From: an uncultured Propionibacteriaceae bacterium
Lineage (GTDB): Bacteria > Actinomycetota > Actinomycetes > Propionibacteriales > Propionibacteriaceae
NCBI GenBank assembly: GCA_936941515.1
Contig: CAKZJI010000450.1
Span: forward strand, 1-6,642
DNA: 6,642 nt
Direction of reading: 5' to 3'
The notes under the pieces are model-generated. The model was not told where the DNA came from, searched no databases, and was given only the letters and a program-made list of their open reading frames with translations. The translations under genes and the position numbers were made by a program. This document shows positions 1 through 5,904 of the stretch, one piece after another (positions within the stretch are counted from its first letter, which is position 1; each line of letters begins with the position of its first letter).

Positions 1-2
1 GC

Positions 3-455
3 ATCGTCGCCAAGTTCCGCTTCGTCGATCCCGCGGGGGAAGCCGGGTTTGACTGTCTGCTCGTACGATCCTCTGATGCGGTGTATCACATTCCGATCGC
101 CTGGCGCTCGAAGCCACTTGACGGCGGAACCCTGATCGGCACCACAGAGCATTCAGATCTGGGAACCCGATTCGCCTACGACGCCCAGACCGATCCCGCC
201 TATCTAAAGGAGCTCGTGCGTGTGATCCGGGAGGAGGACACCGACGCTGACATCGTCGAGGTCGGCCAAACCGCCCCGCGGTCGAAGAACATCAAGGTCT
301 TCGGCAGCGGCCTGGTTGCCGGGGAGACCACCGGCTATCCGCATGTGGTCCACAAGCTCGACCGAGCACCCGTCAAAGACGTCGTGGGCCAGCTGATGGG
401 CCAGTGGCGCCACAACGGGGCCGAGCGGGTGGATCTTCTGGCGGTCCTGCACTGA
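3..455 (+). CDS. Maltokinase N-terminal cap-like domain protein, 5' partial
   Basis: The frame is open from base 3 to the TGA at 453-455, so the gene enters from the left edge. The GTG at 81 is an internal valine, not a start. About 150 residues are visible. Segments such as FRFVDPAGEAGFDCLLVR, VYHIPIAWRSKPLDGG, LIGTTEHSDLGTRFAYDA and DPAYLKELV follow the pattern of the small actinobacterial proteins annotated as maltokinase N-terminal cap-like (CG0192-related). In these, a stand-alone cap domain occurs without the kinase body. In maltokinase (Pep2/Mak) this domain packs against the kinase lobe and binds no ATP; the role of the free protein is not established. No membrane segment or signal peptide is visible. 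The missing N-terminus should be roughly 30-40 residues. The family assignment is from remembered pattern and is fairly firm; the function is unknown. Confidence 0.72.
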   Translation: MVAKFRFVDPAGEAGFDCLLVRSSDAVYHIPIAWRSKPLDGGTLIGTTEHSDLGTRFAYDAQTDPAYLKELVRVIREEDTDADIVEVGQTAPRSKNIKVFGSGLVAGETTGYPHVVHKLDRAPVKDVVGQLMGQWRHNGAERVDLLAVLH

Positions 456-490
456 GGTCTCCCATCGCGCTTAGAGTCCGCTGTGGGCGC

Positions 491-496
491 TAGGCT
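491..496 (+). promoter_or_regulatory. Candidate -10 box for leaderless menG transcription
   Basis: TAGGCT fits the actinobacterial TANNNT -10 pattern. Its last T is followed by six bases and then the menG ATG at 503, which is the usual distance from -10 to transcription start. The only purine-rich stretch before the ATG (GAGG, 497-500) ends two bases from it, too close for a Shine-Dalgarno site. No good -35 is visible 16-18 bases upstream. A leaderless transcript is an inference. Confidence 0.35.
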
Positions 497-502
497 GAGG
501 CC

Positions 503-1195
503 ATGCACTCAACGCGAGCGGATCTCAATAAGAAACGCGCCGAGGTCTCGGCGATGTTCGACGGCGTGGCCGCTCGCTACGACCTGCTGAACAGCCTGCT
601 GTCCCTCGGGCGGGATCGGGGCTGGCGGCGGGCCACGGTCGAGGCCGTCGCAGCCAGACCGGGCGAACGCATCCTGGACCTGGCAGCTGGGACAGGAACC
701 TCGTCACTGCCGTTCCTGGAGGCGGGCGCCCACGTCTTCCCCACCGATTTGTCAATGGGGATGCTGCGCGTCGGCAAGAGACAGCAGCCCCGGCTGTCCT
801 TCGTCCGCGGCGACGCGCTGGCCCTGCCGTACGCCGACGATTCCTTCGACGCGGCCACCATCAGCTACGGCCTGCGCAACGTGGAGGACACAGCCGCGGC
901 GTTGCGCGAGCTGCTCCGCGTCACCAAGCCCGGCGGTCGCCTGGTCATCGCCGAGTTCTCCACCCCCACCAATCCGGCACTGCGCTTCGCCTACGCACAG
1001 GGGGCTCTACGCCTGGTCCCGATGGCGGCGAAGGTGTCGAGCAACCCGGTCGCCTACGGCTACCTAGCCGAGTCCATCCTGGCATGGCCTGCGCAGGAGC
1101 AGCTTGCGGATCTGATGGCCGCATGCGGCTGGCGGGAGGTGGAATGGAAGAACCTGACGGGCGGGATAGTGGCGCTGCACCGGGCCCGGAAGTGA
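503..1195 (+). CDS. menG: Demethylmenaquinone methyltransferase (MenG/UbiE family)
   Basis: SAM-dependent C-methyltransferase that converts demethylmenaquinone to menaquinone, the final step of the pathway supplying the respiratory quinone. The 230-residue length is normal for the family. UbiE signature 1 is at about residues 26-41 ([16 protein letters not shown]). The SAM-binding motif I is LDLAAGTGT at 58-66, and the ribose-binding acid is D82 in PTDLS. Motif II is at 103-126 (GDALALP through SYGLRN), and signature 2 is [15 protein letters not shown] at 139-153. It is a soluble protein acting at the membrane face on a lipid substrate. The start at 503 places the first family-conserved residues ([14 protein letters not shown]) at the expected distance from the N-terminus. 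The preceding gene ends 47 bases upstream, and the following nuclease gene overlaps the stop codon. I see no missing key residue. The only deviation noted is D38 where many homologs have histidine, a change I believe is common in actinobacteria. Confidence 0.95.
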   Translation: MHSTRADLNKKRAEVSAMFDGVAARYDLLNSLLSLGRDRGWRRATVEAVAARPGERILDLAAGTGTSSLPFLEAGAHVFPTDLSMGMLRVGKRQQPRLSFVRGDALALPYADDSFDAATISYGLRNVEDTAAALRELLRVTKPGGRLVIAEFSTPTNPALRFAYAQGALRLVPMAAKVSSNPVAYGYLAESILAWPAQEQLADLMAACGWREVEWKNLTGGIVALHRARK

Positions 1196-2883
1196 GCTTC
1201 CTGCTGGATCCCTACGCGGCCCGCAGCTGCCCGGTCAAGACCTTCAACGCATTCAGCCCCAGCATCCCAAAGCCCGCTCAACCCCTGGATGAGTCGCTGC
1301 GGGAGGCCTTCTCCGGCGGCTCGGAGTTCCGCGAGCGGATTCTGGCTGCCATCCGGCGCGGACGTGAGTTCCTGGACCTCAGATCAACTCCGAGAAGCGA
1401 GGCCGACACCCTGACTGCCATGGCCGACGGAGTGCCGGTGATCATCGGCGGAACGCTGCCCGATGATGTCGAGGGGCATCGCTGTGGCCGTCCCGACGCC
1501 CTGGTCCGCGGTGACAACCAGCCGGATGGCCGCCCCGGCTACTGGCCTGTGCGGGTCAAGCCCTACCGGGTGCTGGAGCGGCAGCGTCGCGCGGAGGAGC
1601 TCAGAGCATCAAGTCTGGCAACCCCCACGCAGCTGGGTCCCCTGCGGGGCTTCCGGTTCCGCGCCTACCGTCAGGGGGTGCTGCTGGAGCTCGCACACCA
1701 TTGGAGGCTCCTTCAGGCCTGCGGCTCGGCAGCGGGCACTGCGCTGGCGGGCGTCGTCGGCACCGACGACAAGCACGCCTCCCTCATCTTCTGGGTGCCC
1801 CTTGAGCTGAGGTTCCTGCGCACCTTCTCCCGCACCTCCCCCACTGGCCACCGGCTGCGCTCCGCACTGGAACGCTACGACCACGAGCACGATTTCCGCG
1901 TCTACGTCGCCCAAGAGGCCACTACCCGTTCCCCCGATGACGAGCGGCCGCCCGTGGTGCGTCCCATCCGCATCGCGGAATGCGAGTGGTGCGCCTGGTG
2001 GGAGACGTGCCGCCCACGCATGGACGACGACGACATCTCGCTGCGGATCTCGAAGACCCCGCTGGATGTCCGGGAACTCCAGACGCTGATGGGGCTGGGC
2101 ATCACGACGGTGTCCCAGCTGGCCGAGGCGAACATCGACACCCTGCTGCCGGATTATCTGCCGCTGACCGCGCACCGAGATCATGCGGAAACCCGGCTGC
2201 GCACAGCAGCTCGCCGGGCGAGTATGATGAAGCGGGGGGTCTCCCTGGAGAAGGTGTCCGTGGGGCCGGTCGAGGTTCCCCGCACCACCATCGAGCTGGA
2301 CCTGGACATTGAGACCGACGAAGCCGACCGCACCTACCTGTGGGGAGCGCTGCTGACGGACCGAGGCACCGGTGAGCAGCTATTCCGGCACTTCAGCTCA
2401 TTCACGATCCTCAGCCCGTCGGCGGAGGTGGGTCTGGCCGTGGAGTTCGCACGCTGGCTGATGGCGCTGGTGGAGCGGCATCCCGACCTGAGGGTCTACC
2501 ACTACTCCGACTATGAGGTGGTGCATCTGAGAAGGCTGGCGGATCGCAGCCAGCATCCCGACCTGCTGGCTGCCTGCGACCTGATCAAGGGGCATTTCAT
2601 TGATCTGTTCGCCTTGGTGCGTGACAACTTCGTCGGAGTTGACGGCCTGGGGTTGAAGGCTGTGGCGTCGAAGGGCGCCGGGTTCTTCTGGCGGGACGAG
2701 GAGCCGGGTGGGCTGAACTCCCAGACCTGGTTCGCCGCCGCCGTCAACGGCCCCACACAGGAGGAACGAGCGGCGGCGCGCCGCCGGGTGCTGGAATACA
2801 ACGAGGACGATGTGCGAGCCACCTGGCACGTGCGCGAATGGATGGAGAAACTGGATGCCTCCCCACAGATCGACCCGGCTTAG
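1192..2883 (+). CDS. TM0106-family RecB-like putative nuclease with RNase H-like C-terminal domain
   Basis: A 563-residue protein starting at GTG 1192, which overlaps the menG stop (GTGA). This start gives the family N-terminus [19 protein letters not shown]; the ATG at 1084 would add 36 residues that merely shadow menG. The N-terminal RecB/Cas4-like domain has C13 plus a late cluster C264-x2-C267-x5-C273, the four-cysteine layout of Fe-S-containing RecB nucleases. Its PD-(D/E)XK core has D102 in GRPD, but the (D/E)XK position reads R121-V-K123. The QxxxY-like position reads ELAHHW with E166. A helix-hairpin-helix-like linker lies near 290-320. The C-terminal RNase_H_2/DEDD-type domain has D372-I-E374, YHYSDYE at 436-442 and YNEDD at 536-540. 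The family is inferred to act in DNA processing or repair; its substrate is unknown. No membrane segment is seen. Coupling to menG looks positional rather than functional. Confidence 0.88.
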   Translation: MSFLLDPYAARSCPVKTFNAFSPSIPKPAQPLDESLREAFSGGSEFRERILAAIRRGREFLDLRSTPRSEADTLTAMADGVPVIIGGTLPDDVEGHRCGRPDALVRGDNQPDGRPGYWPVRVKPYRVLERQRRAEELRASSLATPTQLGPLRGFRFRAYRQGVLLELAHHWRLLQACGSAAGTALAGVVGTDDKHASLIFWVPLELRFLRTFSRTSPTGHRLRSALERYDHEHDFRVYVAQEATTRSPDDERPPVVRPIRIAECEWCAWWETCRPRMDDDDISLRISKTPLDVRELQTLMGLGITTVSQLAEANIDTLLPDYLPLTAHRDHAETRLRTAARRASMMKRGVSLEKVSVGPVEVPRTTIELDLDIETDEADRTYLWGALLTDRGTGEQLFRHFSSFTILSPSAEVGLAVEFARWLMALVERHPDLRVYHYSDYEVVHLRRLADRSQHPDLLAACDLIKGHFIDLFALVRDNFVGVDGLGLKAVASKGAGFFWRDEEPGGLNSQTWFAAAVNGPTQEERAAARRRVLEYNEDDVRATWHVREWMEKLDASPQIDPA

Positions 2884-2965
2884 GGTCGTTTATGAGCAAC
2901 CAGGCTAAAACATCATCGAGCATCAATCTCCCCGTGCGTGCAGCATCATGCGCGCTGAGCACCAG
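2884..2965. other. Short spacer between convergent genes, no clear terminator
   Basis: This spacer separates the stop of the nuclease gene (+) from the stop of the glycosyltransferase gene (-). I looked for a bidirectional hairpin with T tracts. The only symmetry is the small GCAT-C-ATGC palindrome around 2943-2951, without an adjacent T run, so I do not call a terminator. The stretch CTAAAACATCATC near 2905-2917 is locally AT-rich. Confidence 0.5.
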
Positions 2966-4072
2966 TCAGCCGTCTCCTCCCGCGGCCACCTGACGCACGA
3001 TCTGCGCCACCTGCGCAGCGCCTCCTGTCCCAACCGAGTTTGCGTAGTCCGTGAGCCAGTCGGCGGACGCGGGCAGACGCCCGAGGCAGTCCTCGGCGAC
3101 GATCTGGGCGATGTCGCCACGGCCGGCCAAGGACTCCAGCCGGTCATACATGTACCGAAGAGCCCGCATCTCGCTGCGCTTCGCCAGCGCACGCACCTTC
3201 GACGTGTCCAGGTGCTCCGGGGGCCAGTCGGTTCGCGCGAAATGCGGCTGTGTCCCTCGCGTGACCTTGTCGGCGTTGAGGACTTGGCTCACATTCTGGG
3301 GTGGGAGCATCACCGTGGGGATGCCTGCTGCTCCGGCCTCCAGCAGGGTTGTGAGTCCGGGCGAGGTGAACAGCAGGCTACTCTCAGCCAGCAGTCTGCC
3401 GACTTCGCTGTGCCTCACGGGACCGGCTTCAACGCCTGCGGGAAAACTGGCTGCCGTCTGGGTGTCGACGTTTCCTATCACGCGGACTTGGTACCCCTGA
3501 TCCTGCAGCATCCTCACCAGGGATGGAAGAACCAGGCCGCAATAGGATGGGGTCTCTGCTGAGAATGGGGAATGGACCCCGCCGACATTCACCAGCGCGA
3601 AGCCATCCCCGCGGCCAGCCGGGTCCTGCTGGGGCACTATCGCCTCAACCTCAATGAGATTGCGAACTTCCGCGAGGCTCAGCAGGCCCTTGACATTCAT
3701 GCCCGCAACCTGTTGGGCACAGTACGCGGCAACATCAGTGCAGATGTGATCCTCTGTGCCCCAGAGGTGGGCGAGGCTGTCAACATAGATCACCGGGATG
3801 CCACGTCGGGTCAGCCGCGTGGCCAGTTCTGGATCAAGAATCACCAGTGCGGCGTCGACATCCCCCAGGTCAGCGTCCTCAGAGACTCGACGGTCATCGG
3901 TTCTCAGCCCAATCGAGGAGCCGAGCCGAGACTGCATGAACATCAGGTCTGCGTCTGGCAGATGCTGAAGGATCGCGCTCAGCTTGCCGGCGGCCCCGAA
4001 ACCGAAGTCGACCGACGAGCACAGCAATCTCATATGTGCCCCAGCGGCGGGTGCTTTGGAATTCACTGTCAT
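2966..4072 (-). CDS. GT-B fold glycosyltransferase, cytosylglucuronate-synthase-like
   Basis: A 368-residue soluble protein. Near the N-terminus FGFGAAGKLSAIL (23-35) looks like the glycine-rich acceptor-side loop of GT-B enzymes. Domain two begins near 159 with ALVNVGGVHSPF. The donor-nucleotide-binding block runs from SPGLTTLLEA (237-246) through IPTVMLPPQNVSQVLNADK (251-269). This is the arrangement of MurG/GT28-like and UDP-sugar glycosyltransferases. The N-terminal motif and the size recall enzymes annotated as (hydroxymethyl)cytosylglucuronate synthase (BlsD/MilC type), which join UDP-glucuronate to cytosine; this comparison is from memory and tentative. The ATG at 4072 overlaps the stop of the upstream LOG gene (ATGA) and is preceded by the strong ribosome site GGAGGAGAGG, so the two proteins should be co-translated. 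The internal ATG at residue 14 has less support. Another UDP- or NDP-sugar acceptor pair remains possible. Confidence 0.72.
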   Translation of the reverse strand: MTVNSKAPAAGAHMRLLCSSVDFGFGAAGKLSAILQHLPDADLMFMQSRLGSSIGLRTDDRRVSEDADLGDVDAALVILDPELATRLTRRGIPVIYVDSLAHLWGTEDHICTDVAAYCAQQVAGMNVKGLLSLAEVRNLIEVEAIVPQQDPAGRGDGFALVNVGGVHSPFSAETPSYCGLVLPSLVRMLQDQGYQVRVIGNVDTQTAASFPAGVEAGPVRHSEVGRLLAESSLLFTSPGLTTLLEAGAAGIPTVMLPPQNVSQVLNADKVTRGTQPHFARTDWPPEHLDTSKVRALAKRSEMRALRYMYDRLESLAGRGDIAQIVAEDCLGRLPASADWLTDYANSVGTGGAAQVAQIVRQVAAGGDG

Positions 4073-4761
4073 GTCCTCTCCTCCACACGCGCGAGGGCCT
4101 CATCGACTGTTGTCGCCCTGTGGACATGGGTGAGAATCTCTGGACTGACCATTCCGCCAGCGATGAGCGACTCCTCCATGAAGTGGAACCAGCTCTTCCA
4201 GTACGTGGACTCTGGGGGCTCAACAAGCACCACTGGTCTTATCGGAAGCCGTTTCGTGTCCTGCAAAACCAAGACCTCAAAGAGCTCATCCATGGTTCCC
4301 ACACCCCCAGGCAATGCCCATATGGCATCGACTCCCTGAATCAGCATCACTTTGCGGAGCGCAAAGCTCTCCACTGTGACTGAGCGCGATGCGTCAAGAG
4401 TGGTCTCTGGTATTTCGCCTTCAATGTCGATCCGCACAGCACGCGATCTCTCCTCGCCCGCACCGTCGCGGACAGCCTGCATCACACCTGGGCCACCGCC
4501 TGTGATGACAACCCATCCGTTGTCGACGAGTGCCGCCCCGAGGGACTCAGCCAGGGAATACGTCGGCGACGCGGGGGCGGTGCGCGCAGACCCGAAGACA
4601 GTGCCCATCTTCAGACCCTGGTTGTGCCATCTGGCCGAGTCAGCCCACGTGTCGAGGTGCACAAGGTCCCTCGCTATCTGATCCAGATGCGGGCGCTGCA
4701 ACGCCAGAGGAAGTTGCGCGCAGATCTGGTTCTCGCCATTCAAGGTCAGGTTCCCGGTCAT
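4069..4761 (-). CDS. LOG-family protein (nucleoside 5'-monophosphate phosphoribohydrolase-like)
   Basis: A 230-residue Rossmann-like protein. The LOG signature is complete: VFGSART at 55-61, GGGPGVM at 88-94, the R136-K137 pair in FALRKVML, and PGGVGTMDE at 151-159 within a stretch ending ELFEVLVLQ. Characterised LOG proteins (plant LOG, Corynebacterium and Mycobacterium homologs, and distantly PpnN) hydrolyse the N-glycosidic bond of nucleoside 5'-monophosphates, releasing the base and ribose 5-phosphate. Many are misannotated as lysine decarboxylases. About 50 residues precede the core, more than in the shortest LOG proteins. The start ATG at 4761 has AAAGGTGG ten bases upstream, a modest ribosome site. 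It is the first gene of a coupled pair with the glycosyltransferase, so its base product could be that enzyme's acceptor. Which nucleotide it takes cannot be read from the sequence. Confidence 0.85.
   Translation of the reverse strand: MTGNLTLNGENQICAQLPLALQRPHLDQIARDLVHLDTWADSARWHNQGLKMGTVFGSARTAPASPTYSLAESLGAALVDNGWVVITGGGPGVMQAVRDGAGEERSRAVRIDIEGEIPETTLDASRSVTVESFALRKVMLIQGVDAIWALPGGVGTMDELFEVLVLQDTKRLPIRPVVLVEPPESTYWKSWFHFMEESLIAGGMVSPEILTHVHRATTVDEALARVEERT
4073..4084 (-). promoter_or_regulatory. Strong ribosome binding site for the glycosyltransferase gene
   Basis: On the minus strand the bases before the ATG at 4072 read GGAGGAGAGGAC. The first GGAGG lies seven bases before the start codon. 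The site sits inside the end of the LOG gene, supports the ATGA start over later alternatives, and suggests efficient translation of the second gene. Confidence 0.75.
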
Positions 4762-4786
4762 GTGATGTCAACCACCTTTCATTTTG

Positions 4787-4798
4787 CCCTCAAGAGGG
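4787..4798. repeat. Small inverted repeat upstream of the LOG gene
   Basis: CCCTC-AA-GAGGG is an inverted repeat with 5-base arms, 26 bases before the LOG start codon. It could be part of an operator. The two-base centre is too tight for an RNA hairpin using the full arms. With such short arms chance is a good explanation. Confidence 0.2.
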
Positions 4799-5016
4799 AG
4801 CTGATGCACCGAATCTCGGCGACATACTCGGCATTTCAGAGTGCAGAGAGTCTTCCAGTGTCGAGTTGAGCTGTTCTGTTCCCAGGTCTATAGTCCGAGC
4901 ATCTCTTTGCCCAGTCATCCAGTGATGAGCGAGCTTTGACCCGCACAGTCACCTCGTTGAGTTGGTCCGATCCCGATCTGACATTCCCATGTCGACGCCT
5001 TCATAGTGTCTCTGGG

Positions 5017-5030
5017 CACCCTACGGGGTG
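5017..5030 (+). other. Short hairpin with a UNCG-type loop
   Basis: CACCC-TACG-GGGTG folds as a 5-base-pair stem whose C-UACG-G loop would be an unusually stable tetraloop if transcribed to the right. No T tract follows, so it is not a standard terminator. It may be incidental. Confidence 0.25.
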
Positions 5031-5323
5031 AGTGATTCCTGGCGAAAAACTGTAACGTTCCACGAGAGGAAGTGAGACAACCGGCAATGGCACGACGGAT
5101 GCCCTGCTGGCCTTCCCACGATGGGCTTCCGGTTCCCAACTCCGGTGGAGCAGCCGTCTTGGCCTCGCCATGCGTCAAACCACGACGCGCTGCCATCCGA
5201 CGCTGGCCACGTCTCCTCTCCACGATCTGCATCGCGATCGCCCCCTCAGCGGTGGTCGCCTCATACGGAAACGGTCTCCCCCCACCAACTTCCGCAACCC
5301 TACCAACAGGATTCGAGAAGTGA

Positions 5324-5449
5324 AGCCAAGATCGTGGGAAAGATGACCTGGTGAGCGCTGATCTAATCCAGGAGGCAGCGGCCGTGGCCGATGGGAACAT
5401 CGTGGTGGGCCACGGACTCATAGCCCCCGCCATCGGAGAGACCGGTTAG
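5324..5449 (+). pseudogene. Possible remnant of a gene end, or small ORF upstream of the siderophore-interacting gene
   Basis: After a TGA at 5321 this frame stays open to the TAG at 5447 and reads protein-like, including KDDLVSADLIQEAAAV and ADGNIVVGHGLIAPAIGE. The KDDL...DGN pattern loosely recalls the C-terminal end of DJ-1/PfpI-type proteins, but I cannot confirm any family. Within it AGGAGG (5370-5375) stands eight bases before a GTG at 5384, which would encode a 21-residue peptide ending at the same TAG. No upstream part of a larger gene is visible in this or the other frames. It may be a truncated 3' end, a short leader peptide, or chance. Confidence 0.25.
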
Positions 5450-5452
5450 CCT
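5447..5452 (+). promoter_or_regulatory. Candidate -10 box of the siderophore-interacting protein gene
   Basis: TAGCCT fits TANNNT and would place a transcript start near 5459, about 21 bases before the ATG at 5480. That leader would include the ribosome site AGAGGAG at 5469-5475, four bases before the start codon. No clear -35 and no obvious Fur- or DtxR-type palindrome were recognised, although iron control would be expected for this family. Confidence 0.35.
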
Positions 5453-5479
5453 GGTTCACAAGATCCCCAGAGGAGCACG

Positions 5480-5878
5480 ATGCCAACACCTGACCGAACG
5501 CCTCGCACCGCCACGGTCCTCAGCCGCGAACGGCTGGCACCCACCATGGTTCGCCTGAGGCTGCACACCGACGACCTTGCGACGGTGGAGCTTCCCTTCA
5601 CCGATCACTACATCAAGCTGATCCTGCCTCCCCCGGGAGCCGACTACTCCTGGCCATTCGATCTTGAGGAACTGCGCCAGAGTCTCCCCGCGGAGACGCA
5701 GCCAGTGTTCAGGACCTACACCATCCGCTCCTTCGACCGGGATTCCGGCATCCTCAGCCTCGACTTCGTCACCCACGGCACCGAGGGGATCGCGGCTCCC
5801 TGGGCCGCGGCCGCCCAGCCCGGCGACACCGTCACGATGGTCGGCGCCAGGCCTTCCTCGTACAGATCCGCCGCCTGA
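5480..5878 (+). pseudogene. Siderophore-interacting protein (FAD-dependent ferric-siderophore reductase), 3' truncated
   Basis: Family members reduce or release iron from imported ferric siderophores in the cytoplasm using FAD and NAD(P)H, and are normally about 250-290 residues. This frame gives 132. The N-terminal FAD-binding barrel is normal: TATVLSRERLAPTMVRLRL (10-28), DHYIKLILPPPG (42-53), the flavin-binding RTYTIRSF (78-85), and LDFVTHGTEGIAAPWA (94-109) leading into AQPGDTVTMVG (112-122). After G122, where homologs continue into a glycine-rich loop and the C-terminal NAD(P)H domain, it instead reads ARPSSYRSAA and stops. I find no downstream continuation of the C-terminal domain in any frame; the DNA becomes an ABC ATPase gene. 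Start 5480 is supported by AGAGGAG just upstream. The product would lack the reductase domain and probably not function. Either the gene is truncated or the junction is artificial. Confidence 0.82.
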
Positions 5879-5904
5879 TCCAGGCGCGCCTGCTCCAGGG
5901 TGGC
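5827..5904 (-). pseudogene. Possible fragment of a YdcF/DUF218-type gene at the junction
   Basis: Read on the minus strand, this segment translates to ATLEQARLDQAADLYEEGLAPTIVTV. It resembles the stretch of YdcF/ElyC/SanA (DUF218) proteins in which an RLDxAxxLY helix is followed by GLAPxIVVxGG. It lacks the expected following glycines and the flanking domain on either side. The bases overlap the end of the recognisable siderophore-interacting sequence. It may be a third inserted piece or a chance reading. Confidence 0.28.

Larger units (their letters stand above)
4762..5350. other. Non-coding or degraded region between divergent genes, low GC
   Basis: I recognise no gene in either strand. 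The longest open frame is a 172-codon minus-strand stretch at 4915-5433, rich in Arg, Ser and Pro with no family resemblance. Plus-strand frames of 77-83 codons there look equally unlike protein. Bases 4861-4980 are about 54% GC by hand count, well below the 72% of the menG sample. The region must contain the promoter of the LOG-glycosyltransferase operon. One weak candidate -10 on the minus strand is TATAGA at 4887-4892, without a well-spaced -35. No long direct repeats, transposase motifs or tRNA were seen. Confidence 0.5.

Noticed and set aside
1084..1191. ATG at 1084 as the nuclease start
   Set aside because: The added 36 residues are an out-of-frame reading of menG; the family N-terminus begins right at the GTG at 1192.
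1609..2184. Minus-strand 191-codon frame, with others at 2398-2829 and 1278-1517
   Set aside because: They are antisense shadows of the high-GC nuclease gene, without recognisable motifs.
2930..2962. Terminator hairpin between the convergent genes
   Set aside because: Only a four-base palindrome is present and there is no T tract on either strand.
2948..3562. Plus-strand 204-codon frame, and a similar one at 3572-4339
   Set aside because: Both lie opposite the glycosyltransferase and LOG genes, which carry clear family motifs; the plus-strand translations have none.
4915..5433. Minus-strand 172-codon frame as a gene
   Set aside because: Composition is Arg/Ser/Pro-rich with no domain pattern, no ribosome site was identified, and it runs opposite a more protein-like plus-strand stretch at 5324-5449.
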